Assembly (NCBI RefSeq): GCF_030283205.1
Contig: NZ_JASNWF010000002.1
Span: forward strand, 372,001-436,000
Origin: Actinomadura opuntiae
Lineage (GTDB): Bacteria > Actinomycetota > Actinomycetes > Streptosporangiales > Streptosporangiaceae
Direction: 5' to 3'
DNA: 64,000 nucleotides
In this document: positions 8,103 through 16,683 of the stretch, one piece after another
Position numbering within the stretch: the stretch's first letter is position 1
Layout of the letters: each line of letters opens with the position of its first letter
Notes under the pieces: generated by a model
What the model was told of the DNA's origin: nothing
Seen by the model: only the letters and a program-made list of their open reading frames with translations
Database searches by the model: none
Translations under genes and position numbers: made by a program

Positions 8103-8741
8103 ATGGCGCACGTTCCCCCCGACCCGAAAGATGACCACGGTCAGGGAAGGGCCGTTCCGGTGCGCGCGCGTTCCCATGCCAGCCGGGACGCGATCGTCCA
8201 GGGGGCGCTGGCCCTGTGGCGCACCAAGGGCTTCGCCGGGACGACCGTCACCGACATCTGCAAGGCCGCCGGCGTCTCCAAGGCGCTGTTCTACGTGTAC
8301 TTCGCCCGCAAGGAAGACGTGCTCACGGAGATCGAGGTGTTCACCATGCGCGACGCGCACCTCGCCGCCCGGGCCGTCGCGTCCCGCCCCTACACGCTCG
8401 CCGACCTGATCGAAGCCGTCATCGAGGTGCTGGAGCGCAACATGCGCCGCTACCCGCCTGAGCTGGTCTTCGAGACCGTCATCGAGACCTACCGCACCGA
8501 GCGGCGCGCCCTGGCCGGCGGCGCCACCGACGCCGACCTCGCCTTCCTCTTCCTCGAGCCCTTCCGGCAGGCGCACCGCGACGGCAAGCTCCCGGCGGAC
8601 GCGGACGTCGCGCGGACCGCGCGCATCGCCCAGCTGCTCGTCGCCGACGGCATCAGGGACTGGGCCGCCGCCGGCTTCACCGCCCACCCCCTGGCCGGGC
8701 CGCTCGCCCGAGAGATCAGCACCCTGCTCAACGGCCGCTGA
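8103..8741 (+). CDS. TetR family transcriptional regulator
   Basis: 212 residues. The N-terminal DNA-binding domain has the TetR signature GTTVTDICKAAGVSKALFYVYF, in which the recognition helix ends FYVYF, after a 25-residue charged leader. The remainder is a helical ligand domain without an obvious family tag. I start at ATG 8103; an in-frame ATG at 8019 would add 28 residues across the promoter region and is unlikely. It is divergent from the four-gene membrane operon and converges on the M1 peptidase gene across a strong hairpin terminator. Confidence 0.92.
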   Translation: MAHVPPDPKDDHGQGRAVPVRARSHASRDAIVQGALALWRTKGFAGTTVTDICKAAGVSKALFYVYFARKEDVLTEIEVFTMRDAHLAARAVASRPYTLADLIEAVIEVLERNMRRYPPELVFETVIETYRTERRALAGGATDADLAFLFLEPFRQAHRDGKLPADADVARTARIAQLLVADGIRDWAAAGFTAHPLAGPLAREISTLLNGR

Positions 8742-8752
8742 CTCCTCCCGCT

Positions 8753-8788
8753 GGCGATCCAGGCGCGATACCCCGCGCCTGGATCGCC
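8753..8788. terminator. Bidirectional hairpin terminator
   Basis: A perfect 15-bp stem (arm GGCGATCCAGGCGCG) closes a six-base loop ATACCC between the convergent TetR and M1 peptidase genes. There is no U-tract, as is common in high-GC actinomycetes. Confidence 0.8.
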
Positions 8789-8797
8789 TGGCAGGGG

Positions 8798-10675
8798 TCA
8801 GCCCTCGATGCGGTGCTGGGACCAGAAGGAGGTGAGGTCGGTCGACGTGGCCGCCTGCGCGGCCTTCTTGAACTCGGCGGTGGTGGAGATGCCGTACCAG
8901 TGGCTCTTGGCGTACGTCTTGAGGAGGTTCGCCATGGCGGAGTCACCGATCAGGCGTTGCAGGTCGTGCAGGGCGCACTTGCCGTAGTTGTAGACGACGG
9001 TGGAGTAGCGCGACGAGTGCGCGTCCCAGTACGCCATCGAGTTGGTGATCTTCTCTTCGGACGAGGCCCAGGAGACGCTGTTCCAGCAGCCCGCGCCGCT
9101 GACGCCCCGGTACAGGTCGGTGGCGTAGTCGGCGAACGCCTCGTCCAGCCAGGGGTGGTTGTACTCGTCGTCGCCGACGATCCCGTACCACCACTGGTGC
9201 GCCAGCTCGTGCGGCAGCGCCACGTCGCTGACCAGGTCGAGCACGAAACCGGGGTACTCCATGCCGCCGAACCAGAAGTTGTTGTCGAGGATCGCGTCGA
9301 CCTCGCCGTACGGGTAGTCGCCGAAGCGGCCGGAGTGGGCGTCGATCGCGTCGGTGGCCAGCGACAGCATCTGCTGGGCGCTGGACTGGCTGATGCCGCT
9401 CACCCAGTACATGTTCACCTTGACGCCCTTCGGCGAGGTGGCGGAGATCTTGGAGAACGGGCCGGCGCCCCAGGCGAACTCGCGGACGTGGGTCGCGGTC
9501 GCGGTGGTGACCGTCCGGCCGGACGAGCCGGGGGTGTCGACCGAGGTGCCGGTCGCCGGCACCGACAGCGAGCTGGGGTGGTCGAGCGTCACCTTGTAGT
9601 CGCCCGCCAGCCCGTAGAACGACTCGCCGTTGTTGGTGTACGGGTCGAGGTGCCAGCCGTCGCCGTCGTGGACGGCCAGGACCGGCAGCGCGTTGCCGAG
9701 GAAGTTGTACGGCCCGTCGTGCCCGAACCGGTCGGCGCCGGACGGCACCGCGATGCCCAGGTCGAACGCGATGGTCGCGCTCTGCCCCTGCGGCAGCGGG
9801 CTCGGCAGCGTCACCTTCATCGCGGTGCAGTCGACCGTGAGGGACGAGGCGGAGCCGCCGGTCACGTTGCTGACGGTGATCGGGGTGGACGGGCAGCTGC
9901 CGTGGGCGTTGTCCCACAGCCGCAGGTAGACCTCCGACAGCGGAGCCGAGTCGGTGTTGGTGAAGGCGACCGATTCGCGGCCCTGCCAGTTGGCACCGGA
10001 CGAGTCGCTGGTCAGGTTGACGGTGTAGGACTGCGAGTCGGGCGTGCGGGTGCCGTCGCCGGTGGGCGGCGGCGTGCCGCCGCCGGAGACGTCGAGGGCG
10101 ACGTCGTCCAGGACGAAGCTGGTCTGGGCGCCGGAGTCCTCCGTCCCGGAGAAGGAGAGCGCGACGGTCTTGCCCGCGTACGCGGACGCGTCGAAGCTCT
10201 TCTTCACGTAGCCGGAGCCGGCGTCGAGGTTGGAGTAGGTGGCGACGGTGTCGCCGCCCATCTTCACGGTGAGCTTGTCGTAGGCGGTGCCGGGCGACTC
10301 GTCGGTGTCGACGTGCAGGTAGAACGACAGGGTCGCCTTGCAGCCGGCGGGCAGCGTCACCGACTGGGACGCGGTGTCGGTGTGGGACGAGCCGTAGCCG
10401 TCCAGCCAGGCGAAATGCGTGCCGGAGTGGGCGCTCTCGCCGTTGCCGTTGGCGGACACGACGCCGGACGTGGTCGTCCAGGGCGACGTGCCGCTCTCGA
10501 ACCCGCCGTTCGAGACGACCTGGGCCGAAGGGCAGTCGGTCGTGGTGGTGGCCTGCGCGGGCATGGTGGTGGCCTGCGCGGGCGCGGTGGTGGCCTGCGC
10601 GGGCGCGACGGCCGCGGCGAGGCCGGCCGCCGCGGCCGCCACGGCGGTGGCGGCGGCCAGGAGTCTGCTGGTCAT
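8798..10675 (-). CDS. Secreted M1-family metallopeptidase with N-terminal binding module
   Basis: 625 residues. A signal peptide (MTSRLLAAATAVAAAAAGL...) is followed by four near-identical PAQATT repeats. A jelly-roll/PPC-like module of about 150 residues comes next (NGGFESGTSPWTTTSG to VLDDVALDV), then the gluzincin body. The zinc site is HELAHQWW at 489-496 with the third ligand Glu at about 512 (WLDEAF), giving HExxH-18-E, and the exopeptidase motif reads GGMEYPG. So it should be an extracellular aminopeptidase-like enzyme. The binding module is almost the same as that at the C-terminus of the neighbouring M4 protease. The ATG has AAGGAG four bases upstream, and a strong hairpin separates it from the M4 gene. 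Confidence 0.92.
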   Translation of the reverse strand: MTSRLLAAATAVAAAAAGLAAAVAPAQATTAPAQATTMPAQATTTTDCPSAQVVSNGGFESGTSPWTTTSGVVSANGNGESAHSGTHFAWLDGYGSSHTDTASQSVTLPAGCKATLSFYLHVDTDESPGTAYDKLTVKMGGDTVATYSNLDAGSGYVKKSFDASAYAGKTVALSFSGTEDSGAQTSFVLDDVALDVSGGGTPPPTGDGTRTPDSQSYTVNLTSDSSGANWQGRESVAFTNTDSAPLSEVYLRLWDNAHGSCPSTPITVSNVTGGSASSLTVDCTAMKVTLPSPLPQGQSATIAFDLGIAVPSGADRFGHDGPYNFLGNALPVLAVHDGDGWHLDPYTNNGESFYGLAGDYKVTLDHPSSLSVPATGTSVDTPGSSGRTVTTATATHVREFAWGAGPFSKISATSPKGVKVNMYWVSGISQSSAQQMLSLATDAIDAHSGRFGDYPYGEVDAILDNNFWFGGMEYPGFVLDLVSDVALPHELAHQWWYGIVGDDEYNHPWLDEAFADYATDLYRGVSGAGCWNSVSWASSEEKITNSMAYWDAHSSRYSTVVYNYGKCALHDLQRLIGDSAMANLLKTYAKSHWYGISTTAEFKKAAQAATSTDLTSFWSQHRIEG

Positions 10676-10693
10676 GGTGCTCCTTGCTCATGG

Positions 10694-10730
10694 CTGTCGC
10701 CGGTCCCCCAGCGGTGGGGACCGGCGACAG
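10694..10730 (-). terminator. Hairpin between M4 and M1 peptidase genes
   Basis: A perfect 15-bp stem (left arm CTGTCGCCGGTCCCC) has a seven-base loop. It lies just after the M4 stop and before the M1 ribosome-binding site on the minus strand, so the two proteases are probably separate or attenuated transcripts. Confidence 0.75.
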
Positions 10731-10752
10731 AGCGGGGGTAGGGGTTAGCGCG

Positions 10753-13203
10753 TCAGCCGGCGTTCAGGGCCACGTCGTCGATGACGAAGCTGGTCTGGAG
10801 GTACTGGTCCTCCGTGCCGGAGAAGGAGAGCGTGATGGTCTTGCCCGCGTAGGCGGACAGGTCGATGCTCTTCTGCGCGTAACCGGAGTTGGCGTTGAGG
10901 TTGGAGTAGGTGGCGACGGTGGCGCTGCCCGCCTTGACGGTGAGCGTGTCGTAGGCGGTGCCGGGCGACTCGTCGGTGTCGATGTGCAGGTAGAACGTCA
11001 GCGTCGCCTTGCAGTTGGCCGGGATCGTCACCGACTGGGTGGCCGAGTCGGTGTGCGACTGCCCGTAGCCGTTGAGCCAGGCGAAGTGCGTCCCGGAGTG
11101 GGCGCTTTCACCGTTGCCGTTGGCGGACACGACGCCGGACGTGGTGGTCCAGGGCGTGGTGCCGTTCTCGAACCCGCCGTTGCCCACCTTGTCGCCGGGC
11201 GCGGAGCAGCCGCCGCCACCGGGCGGGTTGACCGTCCAGTTGAAGGTGGCCGTGCCGGTCTGGCCGGAGGTGTTCTTGGCGGTGACCGTGACGGTGCTGG
11301 TGCCCGCGGTGGTCGGGGTGCCGGAGATCAGGCCGCTGCTCGCGTTGATCGACAGCCCGGCCGGCAGCCCGGTCGCGCTGTAGGACAGCGTCTGCCCGTT
11401 GGGGTCGGTGGCCCTGATCTGCAGGCTCACCGGCTGGCCGACGGTGCTGGTCTGGTCACCGGGGCTGGTGACCGAGGGCCCGTTGCCCTGGCCGGGGCAG
11501 GTGCCCGGGACGGGGTCGGAGCCGGTGACGCTGACCGCCGCCCACGCGGCGTTGATCGTGTTGTACTCGGTGCAGTGCGTGCCGTACAGGTCGGCCGCGG
11601 CCTTCAGCGAGTCGGTGCGCGCCTGCGCGTAGTTCTCGTTGCTGTTGGCGTAGGACGCCAGGGCCTTGTACCAGATCTTGCCGGCCTTGTCGTTGCCGAT
11701 GCCCGTCACCGTGGAGCTGTTGCAGGTCGGGCTGTTGCCGTAGCCGTGGTCGCCGCTGCCGACGGCGGCGAGGAAGAACCAGTGCGCGAGCGGGCCGAGC
11801 GAGTAGTGCGGGTCGAGGCTGCCGTTGCTGCTGCTGTAGCAGTCGGGCGAGTTGCCGTCGAGCGACGGGTGGTACATCCAGCGCAGCGGCTGGTTGTCGC
11901 CGTTGATGTTGATCAGCTCGCCCATGGTGTAGTCGGGCTTGTCGTTCGGGTTGTTGGCGTAGAACTCCACCAGCGTCCCGAAGATGTCGCTGGTGCCCTC
12001 GTTCATGCCGCCGGTCTCGCCGTTCTCCTCCCAGCCGACGAGGGCGCCGCTGACGCCGTGGCTCATCTCGTGGCCGGCGACGTCGAGCTCGACCAGCGGG
12101 CGGGCGTTGTTCTGGCCGTCGCCGTAGGTCATCTGGGTGCCGTCCCAGAACGCGTTGACGTAGGCGTTGCCGTAGTGGGTGCGGGACGGGACGCCGCGCC
12201 CGTCGCCGAAGATGCCGCTGCGGCCCTGGACGTTCTTGTAGTAGTCGTAGGTCATCGCGGCGCCGTAGTGGGCGTCGACGCCGGCGGAGGCGGGGTCGCT
12301 GTTGGAGCCGTTGCCGAACGTTCCGGTGGAGTTGCTGAAGATGGTGCCGGTGCCGGACGTGGCGTGGTTGAGGTTGGTGGTGTACCCGTTGCCGTGCGAC
12401 GGGTCCTTCATCTGCCACGTGCTGCCGGACTGCGTCAGGTCGATGTTGACCGTCCCGACGTAGATGCCGTGGCCGGTGCCGGTCGTGAGCGCGGCCTTCG
12501 GCGCGGCCGGTGCGGCGGCCCGGGCGCCGGCGGGGGCGATGGTGTCGATCTCGTCGCTGCTCTGGACGACCCGGCCCTTGCGGGCGTCGACCATGACGTG
12601 CAGCTTGCTGGGCGTCTGGTCGGCCTTCACGCCGGACACGACGGTCTCCCAGACCAGCGTGGCCGACCGGCCCTCCATCCTGATCGCGAGCTTGGGCGCC
12701 GAGACGGCCGACACCGTGCCCTTGAGCTGCTTGCGGGCGAGCGCGGCCGCGTCACGGGAGCCGACGGCGGGCGTGGTGCGGATCGCGCCGGAGGTCTGGG
12801 ACGCGGTCTCCAGCGCCTCGTAGGAGCCGTTCGGCTTGAGGTGGACGATGAGGTCCCCGCCGTAGACGGGGAGGCCCTTGTAGGTCCGGTCGAAGCGGAC
12901 GTCGGCCGCGCCGTCGCGGCTGACGGCGACCGTCCGGACCTTGAACTTCTGCCCGCTGGCGCGGTGCGCGCGCTTGCCGTGGGCGTCCAGGGCCTTCTCG
13001 GCGTTCTTGACGGCCTTGTCGCGGGTGGGCGGTGCGGGGTTCAGCGTGAAGTCGGCCTTGGAGAAGGCGTCGGGGCCGGCGGGCTGGGCCTTCGGCTTGG
13101 GCGCGGCCTGCGGGGTCGCCGCGGCCTGCGGTGCGATCGCGACGCCGGTGAGGGCGATCAGCGCGGCCGCCGATGAGGCGATCGCGATGGTCCGTTGGGA
13201 CAT
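10753..13203 (-). CDS. Secreted M4 (thermolysin-like) metalloprotease, multidomain
   Basis: 816 residues. Order: signal peptide; FTP/PepSY-type propeptide to about residue 225; M4 catalytic domain with HEMSH at 378-382 and the glutamate ligand at 402 (MNEGTSD), the thermolysin spacing. An Ig-like putative sugar-binding domain follows (SYSATGLPAGLSINASSGLI), then a C-terminal jelly-roll/PPC-like module (NGGFENGTTPWTTTSG to VIDDVALNAG). The last module is nearly identical to the N-terminal module of the adjacent M1 enzyme. Function: extracellular protein digestion, with zymogen processing. The upstream gap holds a 20-base palindrome and the gene for a large LuxR-type regulator. Confidence 0.95.
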   Translation of the reverse strand: MSQRTIAIASSAAALIALTGVAIAPQAAATPQAAPKPKAQPAGPDAFSKADFTLNPAPPTRDKAVKNAEKALDAHGKRAHRASGQKFKVRTVAVSRDGAADVRFDRTYKGLPVYGGDLIVHLKPNGSYEALETASQTSGAIRTTPAVGSRDAAALARKQLKGTVSAVSAPKLAIRMEGRSATLVWETVVSGVKADQTPSKLHVMVDARKGRVVQSSDEIDTIAPAGARAAAPAAPKAALTTGTGHGIYVGTVNIDLTQSGSTWQMKDPSHGNGYTTNLNHATSGTGTIFSNSTGTFGNGSNSDPASAGVDAHYGAAMTYDYYKNVQGRSGIFGDGRGVPSRTHYGNAYVNAFWDGTQMTYGDGQNNARPLVELDVAGHEMSHGVSGALVGWEENGETGGMNEGTSDIFGTLVEFYANNPNDKPDYTMGELININGDNQPLRWMYHPSLDGNSPDCYSSSNGSLDPHYSLGPLAHWFFLAAVGSGDHGYGNSPTCNSSTVTGIGNDKAGKIWYKALASYANSNENYAQARTDSLKAAADLYGTHCTEYNTINAAWAAVSVTGSDPVPGTCPGQGNGPSVTSPGDQTSTVGQPVSLQIRATDPNGQTLSYSATGLPAGLSINASSGLISGTPTTAGTSTVTVTAKNTSGQTGTATFNWTVNPPGGGGCSAPGDKVGNGGFENGTTPWTTTSGVVSANGNGESAHSGTHFAWLNGYGQSHTDSATQSVTIPANCKATLTFYLHIDTDESPGTAYDTLTVKAGSATVATYSNLNANSGYAQKSIDLSAYAGKTITLSFSGTEDQYLQTSFVIDDVALNAG

Positions 13204-13372
13204 GGGGGTGGTCGTCCTTTCACCACTGAAGCGGGTATCCCGTGGTGACGGGGGTGGACGTCCGGACGCCGCCGGCCCATGCTCCCTTTCGTGCGATTTC
13301 CGTTAAGCCGGGCATCGCGGACAAGCGCGAGTCTGTGGACAAGTGAGGGTTTGCAGAAGCCTCACGGCGAAT

Positions 13373-13392
13373 GCATAGGGATATCCCTATGC
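13373..13392. promoter_or_regulatory. Perfect 20-base palindrome upstream of the M4 gene
   Basis: GCATAGGGATATCCCTATGC reads the same on both strands. It lies 170 bases upstream of the M4 protease start and 50 bases past the LuxR-type gene, in an otherwise featureless 238-base gap. It suits a dimeric regulator's operator better than a terminator, since it has no loop. Two CTTGTCC copies on the minus strand lie nearer the gene (13319-13343). Confidence 0.55.
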
Positions 13393-13441
13393 GCGGCGCA
13401 CGGTGCCGGAGCGGACCCGCAACGGACGGGGAGGCCGCAGG

Positions 13442-16369
13442 TCAGCGGCCGGACACCGCGACCCGCGCGACGTCCACCCGGGAGCGGACGCCCAGCTTGC
13501 GGAACGTCCGGGTGAGGGCGGCCTCGACGGTCTTCACGCTGAGGAAGAGCCGGGACGCGATCTCCCGGTTGGTCGCGCCCTCGGCGACCAGGACGGCCAC
13601 CTTGCGCTCGATGTCGGTGAGGACGGCCAGCGGGTCGGCGCCGGCGGGCCGCCGCACGGACTCGCCGCGGCCGGGGCCGCCCGGGTCGTGGCGGCGCGGC
13701 TCGTCGAGCGCGCGCAGCTCGTCCTGGACCCGGCTCAGCCAGGGCCGGGCCTCCGCCCGCGCGAAGATCGTGCGGGCGCGCAGCAGGTCGGCGCGCGCCT
13801 CGCCCGCCCCGCCCATGCGGGCGCGCAGCACCCCGAGCTCCAGCCAGGCGCGGCCCTCCTCCAGCCGGTACGGCAGCGCCTGCAACTGCCCGGCCGCGCG
13901 GACGAGCCCGTCCAGCGCCGCGCCGTGGTCGCCCTCGGCCGCGCGGACCAGCGCGGACGAGCGCTCCAGCACCGCCAGCACGCTGCGCCGGCCCAGCCGG
14001 GACGCCTGCGCCCGCGCCTCGGCCAGCACGTCCGCCGCCTCCCGCGTGCGGCCGACGCGGGCGAGGGCGTCGGCGAGGTCGGCGTGCCAGCGGCGCACCG
14101 CCGGATCGCCCAGCCCCTGCCCGGTCTCCATCCGCCGGACCCGCTCCAGGATCCGCACCGCCGCGGCGGCGTCGCCGAACCGCAGCCGCACCTGCGCCTC
14201 GGCGTGCAGCGCGCGCGGCAGGAACAGCAGGTCGCCGTCGCCCTCGCTGTGCTGGAGCGCCTGCTCCGCCGCGGCCAGCGCCCGGTCGAGGTCGCCGCCG
14301 GCGGCCTCGGCCAGCGCCAGCGCGTACCAGGACGGGCCCTGGCTCAGCCCGCAGTCCTCGGCGAGGTCCAGGCTCTGCCGGGCCAGGTTGAGCGCCTGCC
14401 GGCAGCGGCCCCGGTGGATCTCCACCTGGCTCATGCAGAACTGGCTGAGGCACAGGCTCTCCACCACGCCGCGCTGGCGGACGCCGTAGATCAGCGTGCG
14501 CAGCTCGGCGCGCGCCTCCTCCAGCCGGTCGTGCAGCAGGTGGTGCCGGTGCTTGAGGTAGATGGGCCCGTTGTGGTGCCACATCACCTGCGGCTCCTGC
14601 GGGTCGGCCAGCGCGCGGCGCAGCGTCCGCTCCGCCTCGGGGCGGCCGAGGAAGAACTCGATGTTCGCCTGCTTGGTCAGCGCGAGCAGCTCGGTCACCC
14701 GGTCGCCGGCGACGGCGGCCAGCTCGGCGGAGCGGCGGGCGTGCTCCAGCGCGGCCTCCGCCGAGCCCAGCACCATCCACGCCCGCCAGCTCAGCCGGTA
14801 GTGCAGCGGCGCGAGCAGCGCCGGCTCGCCTTGCGCGTCCTCCATCGCCCGGGGGAAGACCTCCTCCACCTCGGCGAGCGCCTGGCCGGAGGAGTCCATC
14901 ACGACCATCCACGCGTGCACCCGGTCCGCCGGCCGAGCGGTGGTCTCCAGGACGAGATGGGCCAGCCGCCGGGCCAGCGCGTAGTCGCCCGCCGCGACGG
15001 CGTCCTCGGCGGCGCGCAGCCGCCGGCCGACCTCGGCGTCCCGCTCCGACTCCGGGGTGTGCTCGGCGGCCAGCTCGCCGAGGTGCGCCGCGGTGGACAT
15101 CCCGCCGCGGCGGCGCGCGACGGCGGCGGCGTCCTCCAGCGTCCCGGCGATCCGCCGGTCCCGCCCGGACGTCAGCTTCGCCAGGTGCAGCGCCCGCTCC
15201 ACCGGGTCGCGGACTGCATGCGACAGCGCCGCGTGCGCCGCCTTCCGCTCGACGGCCTCCGCCTCGGCGTAGATGACGGCCGACAGCAGGGGATGGGTGA
15301 ACCGGATCTGGCCGTCCGCGGCCACGTCCACGATGCCCTGCCGCTCGGCCTCGGCGAGGTCGGCGCCGCCGGCCCGGCGCAGCAGCTCCACCGACGGCCG
15401 GCTCGCCGCGCTCGCCATCAGCAGCGCCTCGCGGGTGCCGCGGGGCAGCGCGCTCACCCGCTTCTGGATCAGCACCGACAGGCTCTGCGGGATCGGCAGC
15501 GCGCCGCCCGGCGCCCCACCGCCCTCCAGCGCGCCGCTCTCCACGACGCTGCGCGCGAGCTCCACGGCGAAGAACGGGTTGCCGCCCGACACCCGGTGGA
15601 TCCGGGCGAGCTGCGCGCGTGGCCAGGACCGGCCGAACCGGTCGGCGAGCAGGGCCGCGAGCTCGGCCGCCGACATCGGCGGCACCTTCACCGTCAGCAC
15701 CGGCTTCGGGCACAGCCCGGCCGCGTCCCGCCACTGCCCGCCGGTCCCGCGCGGGTCGCCGAACGACGCCCGGACGGAGGCGACCATCCGCAGCGGCGGC
15801 ACGAGCCGCCCGGCCCGCCGGGCGACGAACGCGAGCAGCTCCCCGGTCGGCTGGTCCAGCCACTGCGCGTCGTCGACCAGGACGAGGCCGGGCCGGTCCG
15901 CGCACAGCAGCCGCAGCGTGTGCAGCACGCCGAGCCGCAGGCACAGCAGGTCGCGCTCGCCGATCGGGACGTCGTGCAGCAGCAGCGCGGAGCGCAGGGC
16001 GCGGCGCTCGGGCTCGGGCAGCCGGTCGACGACCTCGTCGGCGCCCTGCGCGACCAGGTCGATGAGCCCGAGGAACGGCAGGTGCCGCTCGGTCTCGGCG
16101 GGGCAGCAGGCGAACACCCGGTGCCCGGCCGCGGCGTACTCGTCGGCGAGCGCCGACACGAGCGTGGACTTGCCGATCCCGGTCGGGCCGACCAGCAGCG
16201 CGCCGCCGCCCCCGGCCAGATGGCCGCGCACCTGGTCCAGCACGCCCGCCCGGCTCGGCGCCGCGGTGCCGCGGACGCGCCGGAGCCTTTCCCCGTCTGT
16301 TGCCGGAGGAGGCGCCGGCGGGACGATGCCCGCCGCGTTTCCGCCGGTCGGCCGGATCGCATGCTCCAT
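13442..16369 (-). CDS. Large ATP-binding LuxR-type regulator (LAL/STAND)
   Basis: 975 residues. An AAA/STAND ATPase with Walker A VGPTGIGKST near residue 60 and Walker B LVLVDDAQWLD is followed by a long helical, TPR-like sensor region. A C-terminal LuxR helix-turn-helix (LTDIERKVAVLVAEGATNRE then LFLSVKTVEAALTRTFRKLG) ends the protein. LAL regulators bind nucleotide, oligomerise on inducer and activate promoters. I start at ATG 16369, which has GGAGG six bases upstream; the frame remains open for another 25 codons. It lies upstream of the two secreted proteases on the same strand; control of them is plausible, not shown. Confidence 0.92.
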   Translation of the reverse strand: MEHAIRPTGGNAAGIVPPAPPPATDGERLRRVRGTAAPSRAGVLDQVRGHLAGGGGALLVGPTGIGKSTLVSALADEYAAAGHRVFACCPAETERHLPFLGLIDLVAQGADEVVDRLPEPERRALRSALLLHDVPIGERDLLCLRLGVLHTLRLLCADRPGLVLVDDAQWLDQPTGELLAFVARRAGRLVPPLRMVASVRASFGDPRGTGGQWRDAAGLCPKPVLTVKVPPMSAAELAALLADRFGRSWPRAQLARIHRVSGGNPFFAVELARSVVESGALEGGGAPGGALPIPQSLSVLIQKRVSALPRGTREALLMASAASRPSVELLRRAGGADLAEAERQGIVDVAADGQIRFTHPLLSAVIYAEAEAVERKAAHAALSHAVRDPVERALHLAKLTSGRDRRIAGTLEDAAAVARRRGGMSTAAHLGELAAEHTPESERDAEVGRRLRAAEDAVAAGDYALARRLAHLVLETTARPADRVHAWMVVMDSSGQALAEVEEVFPRAMEDAQGEPALLAPLHYRLSWRAWMVLGSAEAALEHARRSAELAAVAGDRVTELLALTKQANIEFFLGRPEAERTLRRALADPQEPQVMWHHNGPIYLKHRHHLLHDRLEEARAELRTLIYGVRQRGVVESLCLSQFCMSQVEIHRGRCRQALNLARQSLDLAEDCGLSQGPSWYALALAEAAGGDLDRALAAAEQALQHSEGDGDLLFLPRALHAEAQVRLRFGDAAAAVRILERVRRMETGQGLGDPAVRRWHADLADALARVGRTREAADVLAEARAQASRLGRRSVLAVLERSSALVRAAEGDHGAALDGLVRAAGQLQALPYRLEEGRAWLELGVLRARMGGAGEARADLLRARTIFARAEARPWLSRVQDELRALDEPRRHDPGGPGRGESVRRPAGADPLAVLTDIERKVAVLVAEGATNREIASRLFLSVKTVEAALTRTFRKLGVRSRVDVARVAVSGR

Positions 16370-16531
16370 CGCGTGGCCTCCGCACCGCCTGGGTCGGCGT
16401 GTGAACCCGTCGCGGACGGTAACCCTCTCCGCAACCGGAGTCAAGATCCCGGTGGCGGCCCCGCCGGGGCGCCCCGGCGCCCTCCGGCGGGCGCCCGGAC
16501 GGCGGCCATGACCTCAAGTCAGTACGTCCAT

Positions 16532-16576
16532 ATGTAAGAACAAAGTATTGACGGGCCTCCGCGGTGCGGATACAAA
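16532..16576 (+). promoter_or_regulatory. Promoter with GntR/IolR-like operator
   Basis: A -35 TTGACG (16548-16553) and -10 TACAAA (16571-16576) are separated by 17 bases. Directly upstream of the -35, ATGTAAGAACAAA (16532-16544) matches the sequence at the same position in the iol promoter at 30193. This should drive the long transporter/phosphatase operon. The shared element points to the GntR protein at 29373-30110. Confidence 0.65.
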
Positions 16577-16683
16577 TGTGCCCCAAGCCACACACGGATG
16601 ACGAGCAGGTGAACGGCGGGTGAACGACCGCTGAACGCCGAGTGAATCCGTCGTCCCCTCGACCAGGCCATTGGAGGCTCACC

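Noticed and set aside
13959..13966. GAGCGCTC as a further LacI operator
   Set aside because: It lies deep in the coding sequence of the LuxR-type regulator without symmetric flanks; a chance match in GC-rich DNA.
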